A stretch of DNA of 64,000 nt, taken from NCBI RefSeq assembly GCF_016545825.1, contig NC_052621.1, positions 25,136,940 through 25,200,939 on the forward strand, in the 5' to 3' direction. Below the pieces are notes generated by a model. It saw only the letters and a list, made by a program, of their open reading frames with translations, was not told the origin of the DNA and did not search any database. Shown here in pieces: positions 1-11,395 of the stretch; within the stretch, counting starts at the first letter, position 1, and each line of letters begins with the position of its first letter. Position numbers and translations under genes: made by a program. The stretch comes from Eucalyptus grandis. Lineage: Eukaryota > Streptophyta > Magnoliopsida > Myrtales > Myrtaceae.

Positions 1-75
1 TATTTGGGGAGGGGCGCAACTCGCCTAGGGTCGGCGAGGTTCAATTGGCCCTCACTTGTGGTTGGCAAAATTTAA
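1..75. repeat. Tail of satellite-like repeat before unit A1
   Basis: The first bases (ACTCGCCTAGGGTCGGCGAGG core at about 19-40) match the GC core of the array at 53,505-55,470 and the segment just before A2 (24,226-24,300). The window starts inside this repeat, so its full extent is not visible. Confidence 0.7.
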
Positions 76-96
76 AGGTTTTAAACTAAATTAGCA

Positions 97-800
97 AAAG
101 GGTAATATGTTTATCACTTTTTGGAAAATATTCCCTACATGTTTGTTGATGAAGATTTCGGTACATAAAGGTAATCAACAATACCTAGATTTGTCCCCAT
201 AATGCCTAAAATAGGTGTAATGCCAACATGTAAATCTAGGTCTTAGCAACACAAATTTGAATGAAGCAAAAAGTTGGCACACCAAATAAACAATCACAAA
301 GACGGCCTGTATAACAATAGCAATTCCAACCTTTTTATACGCCGCATTCATTTTACCATGTGAGGTTAATACCAATATTGGTACTGATTAAGTCATTGCC
401 ATGAAAATTATAGCAACCCGGATGATTAATATTGCAAGTTTTGTAAATAGCAGTTGTGTTAACGACATGCCACTAATGAGAAGTAAAATTGTAGTAAATA
501 ACGATAGGAAACAAGTGGTATTGTATGACACAAAAAATGTATGCTCATCATGATACTTGTAAACCATTATGGCGATGCCCGCGTTGTAATGTTTTTCGGC
601 TACAGAATCCTCCTGCCATACACCTCCAAGAGGACTCATCACCGCTTGAAAGGCCATGGTGGCAAGTAAGATTGCAACAACTATCACAGACTACATACCT
701 TTCTGCCAATCTATGTTTTCTTGCCTCTTATTCGGTTGTGCTCCATGTGGACATATTCCCTCTCGGAGGTGGCCACATCCTCCATAAATAAAAATTACCT
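97..800 (-). pseudogene. PGG-domain (ankyrin/ITN1-type) fragment, copy A1-a
   Basis: Read on the minus strand, about 687 down to 388 gives a recognisable PGG domain: a first transmembrane stretch VVAILLATMAFQ, the family motif SPLGGVWQ, an HxAG-like KHYNAGIAIM segment, then a second hydrophobic helix ending TTILLLISGMSL. A second open stretch, 375 down to 175, continues with hydrophobic sequence. An N-terminal piece begins near 791 (MEDVATSERE). Stops and frame changes separate these blocks, and no ankyrin repeats are present. PGG proteins are plant plasma-membrane proteins with N-terminal ankyrin repeats; here only the membrane part survives. It lies head-to-head with a second PGG fragment at 838. 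Confidence 0.75.
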
Positions 801-960
801 TTTCGTGAACTTCTAAAGAGGAATAACATTGCTTTATCATTTCACAAAAAAAAGGTAACTTTTATTCATGGAGAACATGACCACCTGTAGAGGGAATACT
901 GTTCATGTGTCAGACAACCAAATGAGAGGCAAGAAAACAGTTGTCCATACAAAGGTATGT
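700..960. repeat. Centre of a large inverted repeat (PGG a/b arms)
   Basis: The sequence around 765-800 (GGTGGCCACATCCTCCATAAA) reappears reverse-complemented around 855-885. The arms extend outward through both PGG domains: 388-700 on the minus strand pairs with 940-1,199 on the plus strand. The loop is about 50 bp. The same palindromic arrangement recurs at about 25,000-25,090 and 56,200-56,290. Confidence 0.75.
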
Positions 961-2130
961 AGTCTTTAATGGTCATCGCAATCTTAGTTACCACCATAGC
1001 CTTTCAAGGAGCAATGTGTCCTCCAGGAAGAGTTTGGCAAGCGGACCTCGTGGCCAAAAAACATTACACAGCGCATATTGCCATAATGGCTACCAACCAT
1101 CATGATGAGCATACATTTTTTGTGTCATGCAATACTATTTGTTTCCTATCGTCATTTACGACAATTTTACTTCTCATTAGCGGCATGTCATTAACGTAGC
1201 TGATATGTACAAAACTTGCATATTAATCATCTTGCTATAAATTTCGTGGCAGTGACTTATACAATACTAATATTAATATTGACCTCGCATGGTAAAATGA
1301 ATGTGACGTAGGAAAAACTAGAACTATAGTTATGATATGAGTGGTTTTTATGATTATTCTTTTGGTTTGCCAACTTTTCTGCTTCATTTGGAAATTGTGT
1401 CGTTAAGACGAACATGTGGATGTTGGCATCACACCTATTTCTAACACATCCCCCTTTGCAATTCGCAATCACAATGTAGAATGTCCGATGGATAGATACT
1501 ACACACATCCGATGCATGACTTCTTTATATGGCGTTGAATGTTATATTGATCTATTTCACGATATTACTAGTTTTCTCCATCTTCCTTTGCCTACTTATT
1601 AGGTCTGAATACCTTATATTGAAAGTCATTGGGCTGATTGTGTCCAATCTCACAGTCAATACATCCACCAAGGCCAATTGGAAAGCTGCCCTCTTGGTGG
1701 AAAAACTAGAGACTTACGAGAGCAACACTTAGCATTGGCATCAACAGAGCCATTCGTGCTATGGGCTGCTCGGAGGATTATGATAAAGGCGAATATGATG
1801 GAGAGGCCTGAGGAGGCAATGTTTTAGGACATGGATTAAGATGGGAGGTTTGTGAGGATGGTGGCTATCGAATTGGGTATGAGGATGCAAAGCATGTACG
1901 TGCTTAGGTCATGGTAAAAGAAGTACTATGGCCTCATTAAAGACATTACGACAACTTGAGGGTTGCTTTTGCGAAATTTAAAGAGGAGGAAAGCTTAGTC
2001 ATCGGCGATAATCTTTCGTCCAATAATTTTTCATTGTGCTTCTATATCGATGTTGATTGGATCCATCCACAACCCCTACTCTTAGTTGCTGCTATTGATG
2101 TCAAGGTTTATGAGATCGCCGAGTACTATT
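838..2130 (+). pseudogene. PGG-domain fragment, copy A1-b, inverted relative to A1-a
   Basis: The plus strand at 969-1,199 encodes a second PGG domain (VTTIAFQGAMCPPGRVWQ, then KKHYTAHIAIM and TTILLLISGMSLT), stopped by TAG at 1,197. Beyond it, 1,529-1,732 encodes the last helix (FTILLVFSIFLCLLIRSEY) and a hydrophilic tail, followed by a tail block with in-frame stops (about 1,790-2,130; MMERPEEAV, KKYYGLIK, VFAKFKEEESLVIGDN). Relative to other PGG proteins this is the C-terminal membrane region plus tail. Multiple stops and frameshifts make it non-functional. Confidence 0.7.
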
Positions 2131-2659
2131 TTTTTCCCATAGAGATCCTTTTCTTTTCCATCTATATTTAGTGTTTATGATAGTTTTTTCACTTCTACTT
2201 TATTGTTAAACGATTGTGTGGCATTTATAAAATGCAGTGAATATTCTAAGACAAAGTCCAATGTTATATGAAACTCTTATTTATGGAAGATGAGTATGTG
2301 TTGCATGAAGTGCATTATGCTTACTAAATAGAACATTTGTCTGATGTATATCAATGAATTAAGATTTAAAAAATTATTTAAATTGCTAGTATTTTGCTCA
2401 ATATATAACTTAATTAATTTTTTAAAATAAAATTTAGTACTTGTGAATCTCAACAGATGAGATACCTTGCAAGTTACAACCCGGCCCCATTTTGATATAT
2501 ATTTAGTGCTTGCGAGTTTCTTATATCATTCAAAAATTACGGATCACTAAATTATATGTAAAATAAAAGAACATTATGGCCAATAAGAGTTCAAGGCGGG
2601 CTCGTGAATGTTACTATCAATAGCAGCTCCTAAGCTGGGTCTGTGGATGGATTCAGTCA

Positions 2660-3395
2660 AAATTGTTATAAGAGCACGATGGAAGATTATAGCCAACGAC
2701 TAAATTATCGCTGGATATTAAAGCTTCACTCCCCCGTAACTTTGCAAAAACAACCTTCATGCCGTCACAATGAGCTTCAATGCCATCATAGCTCTTCTTT
2801 CACAGCCCAAACACGTATGTGCCTCGCATCCTCAACCCACCATGACAAGTCCAGTTTTCGGTTCCTAATCTTGGAACCGGTGGCCGATCGATCCGGTTCT
2901 CACTATCCCCACTCATAATCCACCTCCGACACCACTGCCTCCTTAGGCCTCTCTATTGTCATCTTCGCCTTTATCAAGGCCTGTTGGCCAACCGTAGCAT
3001 GATTGGCTCTAATGCCAAGGATTGCACTGGATCTCGATGATATAAGATGAAACACTCGACTTCACGGAAGTACAGGTTTTCGTAAATCTTTGATTTCCCC
3101 ACCAAGAGGGCGGCATTTCAATTAGTCCTGATGGATGCAATGACTATAATATTGAACATAGTCAGCTCCACGACTTTCAATATCGGGTAATTAGGTCCAT
3201 TAGGGAGGTAGAGGAAGATGGCAAAAACGAGTAACACTATGAACTAGATTAATATGACAATTAATGTGCAACAAAGAATCCATGCATTGGATGCGTTTGG
3301 CATCATTTGTCGGACATTTTGCATCACGGCCACAGGTTGGAAGGGAGGCATGGGTGGGCATAGTAACAATAGAACTTGAACTGTTCATTTTATTT
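2660..3395 (-). pseudogene. PGG-protein C-terminal fragment, copy A1-c
   Basis: On the minus strand, about 3,250-3,100 encodes a degenerate version of the last transmembrane helix seen in copy b, and about 2,960-2,745 encodes the same tail block (ERP.EAV..VDYEW, then DGIEAHC and KVVFAK in the A3 counterpart). It has stops and frame changes and lacks the PGG motif itself. Unit A therefore holds three PGG pieces in minus, plus, minus orientation. Compared with A3, A1 has lost roughly 260 bp just beyond this fragment (near 3,355). Confidence 0.6.
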
Positions 3396-4130
3396 TTCTT
3401 ATGACTAGCACCTAGATACTTACTTCTTGTAGAAAATAATTACTTTTGCGTGAGTGCAACATTTAAAGAAATAAACCCAACGACATTATTCAGAAAAATA
3501 AAGTTGTAGGATAATTCACTGCAAATTTTAGATGGTGAAATATTGGTTCTAAATAAAATAAAATAAAATTCAAGAGTCCATAACTAGAGAAAATTAAATA
3601 TCCAATATGTAAATTATATACATATTTATATTAGACTTTTTTCAAAGTTTTTTTTATTTTATTTTATTAGCAAAGGTACACGGGAAACCCAAGTGTAATT
3701 GTCGTGACACTTTTTCAGTCGGGGAAAAGGATAGGTTCAAAGGTGATGTCGAGTTAGGACCAACAATTCCTATTCAACGCAAGTTCTCCCAAACTCTTAT
3801 CTCACGCAATCTTGAGATATTCAATTTCAATTAACCCAAAGAGAATTTTATATTAGGAGTTGAGATCAACTAGAAATCAAGATAGGTATTGGAGTGTACA
3901 TCACTTTCTATATAACCATAATCTAAAGTTTGAGACTTGATTACACTAGTTATCTAACTAGTGCCATTTCAGTATCCTAACTTGATTATTTGTTAACTAA
4001 GTATCACATGCGGTTTTTTTATTCAATCATGACTCTTATAATTTATGTCCAATAGGTGTACTATGCAATGTTTTTAAATTTATTATGGTCCTAAATTGTA
4101 ATCTAACCATTCAACTAAAACAAGATAATC

Positions 4131-4133
<3 letters not shown>

Positions 4134-4172
<39 letters not shown>
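4134..4172. repeat. (AT)n microsatellite
   Basis: Uninterrupted AT dinucleotides. The A2 and A3 counterparts contain only A-rich sequence here, so the expansion is specific to A1. Confidence 0.95.
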
Positions 4173-4174
<2 letters not shown>

Positions 4175-5602
4175 AATCACAATCAATTCACTCAAAGATA
4201 GTAGTGAAAGGATAACTAACGAATTAAGTGCAAAGACTCCATAAGAATCGAGCAAAGAATTTAACATAGCCCTATTGTTATCATTATTATCAAGATGGTA
4301 ACCCTCATGAGCTTAGTTCAAATTGAGTTCAATTTCTTTTCTAAAAAATTGACCTTCTAAAACTAAACTAGATCAAATGTGTCCACTAAAACCCTAAACC
4401 ATGTGTACACTAACTAAATGAAATTAAGCTAATTTTAATACTAAAATCTAACTACCTCATCAATGCCAATTTTTTTCTAACTGTTTTCTAATTTTCTTTA
4501 TTTTATAATTTATTTTATAGTTTATTCATTATTTATTTCTGTATATGGGCCATGGATACAAATTTGGGCTCTTATATCAAGCCCCCTCAATCTATTTAAC
4601 CCATTTCCCCAAAATTCAAATTCAGCCAAAATATATTTTAATGAAGTTAAGCCCAAACTTTCCGACACTGTTCAAGCCCAAAATTCATTATTGAACCTTA
4701 ATTGAGCTTATCTTGAAGGACGACTGCTCCAAGAACGCACTCTAATTCAGTTTTCCTCTTATTCTCCCCCTTTTTTTTTATTGAGGGTTTTATCATGCAA
4801 TTGTTATTATTATTATTATTTATCGTTAACAGAGAAACCTTGATGACTCATTTTTCAATCTTAGACAATTAAAATTTCAACAACAATTCATATCGGATTG
4901 GAAATCGCACAATTTATCATCGGCCACCGCCAATCTTTGGAACACAATTATCAACCACCTCCATGTGTTGCCAAACAATTGCCACACTCGTTGGTCACCA
5001 TCATCCACCCATCTCGATTTTCTGTTAACTCAATGACATCTCATTCATAGAACTCGAAATGTAATGCTAATGTATATAGAGACATACCCGCGCAAACGAG
5101 ATCGGAGCACAGAAATCGGACCGTAATGATCGAATCGTTTCCTCGGGACGCCCACCGCAGAACCACGACAGCAGGCAAACCATCCGGAAATAAAAGAAAA
5201 GAATATGTCAGTTGCAATTAACAGAAAAAATCTCAGAAAATCGTATTTGATGACTCATGAAGCAACCGATGACATACAAAACAACATCGGGCTGTCTTCG
5301 GATCGAACGAAAAATAGGCGTCATCTCGCTTATATTTCTCTGCGACATCTCCTCAGACGTAATCAATATCGAGCGAGGGTTCTGGATGGAACGTTATAGT
5401 AATGTTTGGATCTGACACCATCGCATCAACACGGATTTCAGGTCAAACCATGAACAAAAGATTCAAAATCAGTCAGATTTCCTGCGAACATTACCATGAC
5501 GTTATTTTTTTATATTGTTTCAGATCAAAGATTGAACCGAGATGAGGAGTACTTGGATCTCACCTTCTCTTTTGCTCGCATCTTCATCTTCTTCGGACGC
5601 CA

Positions 5603-5613
5603 GGGAGAGCGAG

Positions 5614-5650
<37 letters not shown>
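5603..5650. repeat. (GA)n microsatellite, unit A1
   Basis: Starts as interrupted GAGAGC repeats and becomes pure GA, immediately followed by ATGAGCTCTTCCGTTTTTG. The same tract is at 30,970-30,988, 60,956-60,984, 21,742-21,781 and 42,200-42,226, with different lengths in each copy. Confidence 0.95.
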
Positions 5651-5653
<3 letters not shown>

Positions 5654-5990
5654 GCTCTTCCGTTTTTGAGGGGGCTTCAAGGACTCTGGTCATTTGAACT
5701 TTGATAAGATGGATTTCTCTGTTGAGATTTCGTGGGTTTGAATGGGCCAAAGAAGAGAAAATCTAGGATATGGCAACGCTAACCGTCGCCGGCTGAAGAC
5801 TAATCGGACTGACTTAACAACTCTATTTCCTCTTCTTACTTTTTTTTATTTTTTTTTTATTTTTTTTATGAATGTTTAACTGATCGACACAAATTTAGGT
5901 GCCAATGATAACTTATTGTGTAATAGTGTTGAGGCTAAACATTGTGCAATTTGGGTATAAGTTACGGGACTAGGAAACACTTGAGATGAG

Positions 5991-7500
5991 GGAGGAGTCT
6001 TTAATCTTTGAACTCGAAACTTTTAGGCTGATTCAGGATTTTTTTATCCATGACCTTGTACTTAAGTAAGTATCAAATACATTGTTGACTTAATAAGTGT
6101 CGGTTCAATCTGTGTAATTGACTAATCGTCGAAAAATAAACTAATGAACCAAAACTCATCAACTTAACATTATTTTTATCTTAAAAATATCCCCAATTGA
6201 AAAATACGTGGTTTTTAGAAAACTGAGTTTCACTTTGGTTGTTTGCTAAATAAATTTTCTTTAAAGTACAAAAGCTAATTCAAGATTAGGAAATAAAACT
6301 AAGTGAAGGATAAGCATGAGTGTTTCGAATTAAAGTTTTGTTCTTTTATTGTAGTGTCTAAAATTTAGTGAATATTAAGTGAAGCTTATTCAAGGAATAA
6401 ATTAAGTTATCCTTGAAATTATCTTGATCTAATTTTGAATTGAAGTGAAAAATAATGCATTAATCACATTATTAACCAGAAGTTATATGTCAAAATCTGA
6501 GTATCATTCATGTATTAATATATATTTCTTGTTTTGACTTCATCACAAAGTACATGGATAAACCAATATATTTGAAGTTACTATATTTTTAGAGAATAAA
6601 ACCCCAACTTATACTCATTATTAGAAATTTACCGTAATTTTTTGTGTGTGATACAATAAATCCTAAACTTATACCTATGGGATACATTTACCCCTTGTCG
6701 AGATTTCGCAAGTAAACACCACTAAAATCCGCGTTGACATTGCACTCATGTGGCTTCACGATGTCTTTTTGGTTGAAAAATCAAATATTTCCTAAGGGCA
6801 CAAGTTTGGAGTTTTGATGTTACAAACTAAATTTGGGGTAGATGTGCTACATTGGGCATAGTCCGAGGCGTTTTCTATTTTCTTTTTTCCTTATTTTTAT
6901 ATGGTTTTTACAAATTTAAAATCAATGAGATGAATTTAAAGATATAAGTGTCTTGGAAGGATTATAGAAATTTATTTCAAAATATTTTATCCTGATCTTT
7001 ATCAATAGTATTGATCAAATACATTTAAAGATGATTTTCTTTATTTATTTTCAGATTTAAATTTAAATCTAAAAAGTGATAGACGTGTAAGCATGACCAG
7101 TCACTAAACTAATCCTACTTGGTTGAATTTAGGCTACGTGCACATGACAAGCAAAGGAGCAGTTATGACTTTGTTGACTCTTAAATTTTACTTGACAAAT
7201 TAAGCAATAAATTATTGTAAAAAGTTAAAAAAGAAGAAGTAAATAATGCTAAAAAGAACTCAAAAAGAATAATGAATAATAAATAAATAAAGATATATAA
7301 CGAATAACAAAATAACAAAAGGCCAATTCAATTTTGGTCCAATTTGCGCAGTCAACATCCGCATGCTTGAGGATATGATTTTCTATGCACAAAAAACATA
7401 AGAATTGAGCAAAATCCTCTTTTTGGTTCCCTCTCCTTTGCCGATCACCCCGGCCACCACCTCTGACAGCCACAACCTTATCATCGGTCGTCGCTCACAC
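5991..7500. other. AT-rich spacer of unit A1
   Basis: No gene seen. Collinear with 31,320-32,860 and 61,310-62,850. It is absent from the B units, which diverge from A near here and continue into an NB-ARC relic. Confidence 0.6.
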
Positions 7501-8170
7501 AACGGAGAGAGACCCATTGAGACATTCCAGAGAGTATTTTTTGAGTGACATCACCAAAAATTTCTTTCAGAGGGTTGACATCCAAAAGAGTTCTTTCTCA
7601 TTTTTGATTCATCTTCGTCCCCAAGGTGACTCAGCCATCATCGGACTGCTGCTACGGAGAAGCACCTGTTCTTCTCTGTCTTCTCTGTCTTCTTTGTCAT
7701 GAATATCCGAAGAGCTTGGATTCGTGTCAAAAGCCTTTGTTTGGGCGCCAATCACTGTTGACGAAGTCTCACAGGTTACGGTTGCTAATTTGTTCACCAT
7801 TCGCGACCTGTGATCACATCTTTGCCATTGCGGATCAAATGGCTGAAAATCGTGAAATACTCAACTTGATTTTCAAAGTCTTTCACCGCCGATTGTTGCC
7901 ACCGACGTATTTGGGACCTCCTCTTGTCAGTTCAACAGTCAATCGAGCTTGGCCGGGTGAGGTCTGAATCCTAAGCATAAGGTTTGGAATCTGAGTCTTA
8001 CCGCAAAGATCCCAAGTTAGACTCCACGGATCTCGATTGTGATTTCGAAGTCTTGGTTCGAGCACTAAAGTGCTAGGTCCGCCCAGCAAAGTCCTAAGCT
8101 AGGTTCTAGGGCCCTATGTTCGTGCTCCGGACAATGACGATAATCATGTTGGTGGGGTGGTCAAGTTGGC
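7501..8170 (+). other. Conserved ORF-like stretch of unknown nature
   Basis: An open frame from 7,626 to 7,967 (113 codons) encodes a peptide containing NREILNLIFKVFHRRLLPPT and STVNRAWPGEV. The same peptide end is readable in A2 (33,105-33,365) and A3 (62,960-63,217), but with N-terminal differences and indels, including a CTTCTCTGT repeat at 7,670-7,700. I recognise no domain. Because the units are recent duplicates, conservation here does not prove coding. Confidence 0.25.
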
Positions 8171-8700
8171 ATTTTAAATATTGAAAATTTCAATCCTTAA
8201 GAGACATAAATCCTTTATGATAATTTACGTCTTGTTATATTTTTTTTGTAGATTTAGAAAGGAAAAAAAAATTCCGGTCCATCTTTTTACTTTCGAAAAA
8301 TATCAAAAAGAAAAAAAAATGGAGAAACATTTTTCGATAACCGGATTATACGAGACAAACAAAGAAAAATGGTGTTTCTTAAAATATCATGTTACTGCTA
8401 TAGTGCTCAAAGCACTCGAGTCATCTCCTATACTTCATCTGTAATTTTTCCATGATCAGCGCTTCTCGTTTTCTTCTTTCGTTTTTCCGCCACATCCTGT
8501 ACGTTTCCCCGCCACCAAAGTTTTCTTTCTTCTCAAGCGTCAGTCAGTGGATCCATGAAGAAACCCCTCAGATCTAAAGAGCCACTGTCCTTGCCCCCGT
8601 AAAAAAAGGAGGAACGTGCCCCTTGCTTTGGCTTTTCAATTCAGAAAGGATAAGAATAAAGTATATTAGTTTGTGGCTCTCCTAAATAAAGAAGTCTAAT
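8171..8700. other. Upstream region of ERF, unit A1
   Basis: AT-rich flank with A-rich runs (8,262-8,325) and no gene. It is well conserved in A2 (33,430-33,950) and A3 (63,420-63,960). Confidence 0.5.
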
Positions 8701-8922
8701 TGAGCATTTGAGACATGTGTTGAGAATCTCATCAGTCATCAGTCATATGTCATCGATGACTACATGGCACTTTCTCAGAAGCTCCATCTAAAATATACCT
8801 CGACCTATATAAAGCTCTCACTCTCATGGTCTTTTCAATTTCACTGCTTCAGAAACCAAATCATCCCTTCAATCTTCCACATCTAGTGATCTCAAAGCTG
8901 CAAATTCTAGCCCAAAGCGAAA
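8701..8922 (+). promoter_or_regulatory. ERF promoter and 5' leader, unit A1
   Basis: A clear TATA box (TATATAAA) lies at 8,806-8,813, 110 bp before the ATG. Upstream are repeated CAGTCAT motifs (8,733-8,745) and the perfect 12-bp palindrome GTCATCGATGAC at 8,749-8,760, both conserved in A2. An E-box CATGTG is at 8,714-8,719. The leader is pyrimidine-rich. The degenerate second ERF copy keeps the leader but has lost the TATA sequence, supporting this as the real core promoter. Confidence 0.65.
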
Positions 8923-9600
8923 ATGCCTCAGGAAATCTTCAGTCCCTTTGAGACCGATCCATGTGATGCTTTGAAATCCATCTATCAGCATCTTCTTGAA
9001 GAAAATGATGATGAACATGCTGTCAACGAAGCATTTTCTACACAAACTCCAGCAAACATGTGCAGGAGGTGTTCAGGCTTCAGCAATCTTTTACTGATGG
9101 AGAGTTGGAGCGAGCTACCCCTAAAATTCGATGACTCGGAGGACATGGTGGTGTACAGCGCTTTGCGCGATGCGCTCAATTCTAGGTGGACAGTGCCTCT
9201 AGCTTCGAGCCAAGAATTGGATTTCGAACGGACGACCATTGATTATAACAGCGTTGAGCTGGCGACAGAGGAGAAACAGGAGACGGTGGAGCGTGAGGTA
9301 CAAGTGCCGGTCAAGAAGACGCATTATAGAGGAGTGAGGAGGCGGCCGTGGGGAAAATACGCAGCAGAAATGAGGGACCCCAAGAAAAACGGAGCAAGGA
9401 TTTGGCTCGGCACTTATGAGACGCCCGAGGATGCGGCATTAGCCTATGACCGGGCAGCTTTTAAGATGAGGGGTGCAAGGCCAAGCTCAACTTCCCTCAC
9501 CTCATTGGCTCCACTGACTACGAGCCCATCAGGGTCAGCCCGAAACGTCGATCCGCCGAGCCTGGCTCGCCGTCCACGTCTAGTAGTGAAAGCTTTCTGA
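8923..9600 (+). CDS. AP2/ERF transcription factor, group IX-like, C-terminus frameshifted
   Basis: 225-residue single-exon nuclear DNA-binding protein. ERFs bind GCC-box promoters in ethylene, jasmonate and defence responses. The N-terminus has a group IXa-like block ending [15 protein letters not shown] (about residues 65-80). The AP2 domain starts at about residue 134 ([19 protein letters not shown], with the RGVRRRPWG and [16 protein letters not shown] elements) and is intact to KMRGA at about 185. One base is missing right after this point: restoring a single A at about 9,477 would give the usual AKLNFP ending and a basic, serine-rich tail now lying out of frame to about 9,730. The present 40-residue tail is therefore novel, and the last few AP2 residues are altered. 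The start is chosen from the TATA distance and A2 conservation. It may be expressed but impaired. Confidence 0.75.
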   Translation: MPQEIFSPFETDPCDALKSIYQHLLEENDDEHAVNEAFSTQTPANMCRRCSGFSNLLLMESWSELPLKFDDSEDMVVYSALRDALNSRWTVPLASSQELDFERTTIDYNSVELATEEKQETVEREVQVPVKKTHYRGVRRRPWGKYAAEMRDPKKNGARIWLGTYETPEDAALAYDRAAFKMRGARPSSTSLTSLAPLTTSPSGSARNVDPPSLARRPRLVVKAF

Positions 9601-9735
9601 CAGGGACGAAGAGGAGAAAGAGAGAGGTTAATGTAGATGCTAAGGTGGATTTTCAAAGTCCAATCCCCTTTCCCATTCTAGATGTGGGCTTGTTGAGTGT
9701 GGATGAACAATTTTTGTTTAGATTGTGGAAACTAC
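9601..9735 (+). pseudogene. Out-of-frame remnant of ERF C-terminus
   Basis: In the frame abandoned at about 9,477, the sequence continues as a serine-rich segment and a basic KRRKRE stretch (about 9,608-9,630). The same sequence follows the ERF of A2 (34,790-34,960). It is presumably 3' UTR in any present transcript. Confidence 0.55.
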
Positions 9736-10480
9736 AATTTAGCGTTTTTATCCCATTCCATTAGGGTTTGTACATAGGAAAAGAGTAGGAAAAACTTCTT
9801 TGCTATAGATTAATCGACAATTACCCTTTTTTATTGGAGAAGTTCCAAACCCGGCTATGGTTTAAGTCAAAACGATGTCATTTTAGACATTAATTCTCAT
9901 TCAAGTTAAAATTAACAAATGTTAGAGAGAAAAAGTAATAAAAATCCCTATTAGTATTTTCCCTTTAATAAATTGAATAGAGTTAATAGAGAGATTTTTT
10001 TACCAAAAAAAATAGAGATTTTCTCGTATCAACTATAAGTTTTAAAACTGAATTTGCACATTTCGAATGTTTAAGAACTCAACCATATTTTTGGATAATT
10101 TTTAAAAATTTTGGTACACTTATCCTTATATTTTTCAATAACCTTTGGACAGACTAACCCTTACTGAAACTTAATAGCACTTAAAAAAAAAATTCTGTAC
10201 ATTTGAAGACAGAATAATACAGCTCTACAGTTTTCTTTTTATCACATGCGCATGTGATTGGACCTGTACGGCAAGATACATCAGATCTAAAAACGTTAAT
10301 TTATGTACAAAAGCATGCGCACATTATTGTCCTTCCCCAATAAAATAAAAAGGAGCGCACCCCATGCTTTGGTTTTTTTAATTTAAAATGGATAATAAAA
10401 AATATTAATTCATGTCTTTCGTGATTAAAAAAGTCTTATTGAGCATTTCAAACATGCCCTTTCCTAGAAACTTGATCTAA
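9736..10480. other. Spacer between the two ERF copies
   Basis: AT-rich with no gene. The sequence is collinear with 34,965-35,960 in A2, apart from the A2-specific SINE at 35,313-35,506. Confidence 0.6.
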
Positions 10481-10564
10481 CATAAATGGGAGCTAAGAAT
10501 TAAATCATTTATGTTGAAATCACCACCAGCCAAGTAGTCAAGCTCAACCTACCCATAGCTCCCA

Positions 10565-11395
10565 CTTTGCTGGTCTTTTCAACTCTTCACTTTTCCAAAA
10601 CCAAAACATCCCTTCAATCTTCCAAAATTAGCGACCACAAAGCTACAAATTCTAGCCAAAACGAGAATGCTTCAAGAGGGACTAATCAATCCGATGTTTT
10701 GAAATCCATTTGTGAGTATCTTCTTGAAGATGATGATGATAGTGTCAACGCAACATCTTCTGCAGCAACTCCTATAGAGGCATACACAAGGAGTTTGAGC
10801 TTCGACAATCTATTATTAATGGAGAGTTGGAACGAACTGCCCCTAAAAGTTGACGATTCGGAGGTCATGATGGTGTACGGAGCTTTGTGCAACGTGCTTG
10901 GTTTTGGGTGGACAATGCCTTTGGCTTCAAATCAAGAACTTGATTTGGAAGTGACAACCGTTGACTATAACAGCATTGGTCAGGCTTCAAACCAAGAACT
11001 TGATTTCAAAGTGATGATCATTGATTATAACAGCATTGGTCGGCAACAAAGAACAAACCACAGACATTAGAGCATGAGGTACAAGCACTAGTTGAGAGAA
11101 CCCATTACAAGGGAGTGATGAGACGACCATGGGGAAGTTACGCGATGGAGATAAGGGATTTGTAAGAAGAATGGGGTGAGGATTTGGCTTGGGACTTACT
11201 AGATGCCTGAGGATGCAGCATTGGCCTATAGTCGGGCTGCTTTTAAGATGAGGGGGTCCAAGGCCAAAGCTCAACATCCCTCACCTCGTTGTCTTAGCCA
11301 AGTACAAGTCTATCAAGGTCAGCTGGATGTTCGGTCCACCGAGCCTAGCTCACCATCCATGTCTAGCGGTGATGAAGAGGAGAAAGAGAGGTGAA
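10565..11395 (+). pseudogene. Second ERF copy, unit A1 (pseudogene)
   Basis: A diverged duplicate of the ERF at 8,923. The leader is recognisable, but the TATA position reads CTACCCATAGC. The ancestral ATG at 10,667 is followed by a 16-bp shortening, so it meets a stop after 11 codons. The old protein frame is open only when read from a non-ATG codon at 10,567 to a stop at 11,068-11,070. It keeps DVLKSICEYLLEDDDD and ESWNELPLKVDDSE. The AP2 domain (about 11,085-11,270) is split by a TAA replacing the RDPKKN region and by further frame changes. A 60-bp internal duplication adds extra residues before AP2. Confidence 0.85.
10924..11043 (+). repeat. 60-bp tandem duplication within ERF pseudogene, A1
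   Basis: Two adjacent 60-bp copies (10,924-10,983 and 10,984-11,043) encode NQELD..V...DYNSIG twice. The duplication is also in A2 (36,399-36,518) and absent from the first ERF copy, so it predates the A1/A2 split. Confidence 0.9.

Larger units (their letters stand above)
3396..5990. other. Non-coding core shared by A and B units
   Basis: No credible gene. This stretch is homologous to 28,740-31,320 (A2), 58,790-61,310 (A3) and, more distantly, 17,683-22,140 (B1) and 37,780-42,560 (B2). Short peptides such as MQLLLLLFIIF (about 4,794 onward) do not keep a frame among copies. A pyrimidine-rich tract ending in TTTCAG at about 5,516-5,522, followed by a (GA)n tract, resembles a former intron/exon or 5'-UTR junction, but no coding sequence can be attached. 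Confidence 0.6.

Noticed and set aside
5520..5750. Minus-strand frame with a long serine-leucine repeat
   Set aside because: It is the translation of the (GA)n/(TC)n microsatellite and differs in every copy.
9996..10025. Possible fourth micro LINE-tail insertion (TTTACCAAAAAAAA between TAGAGAGATTT and TAGAGATTTT)
   Set aside because: The flanking repeats are low-complexity and A2 has a similar T/A-rich stretch without a clean empty site.
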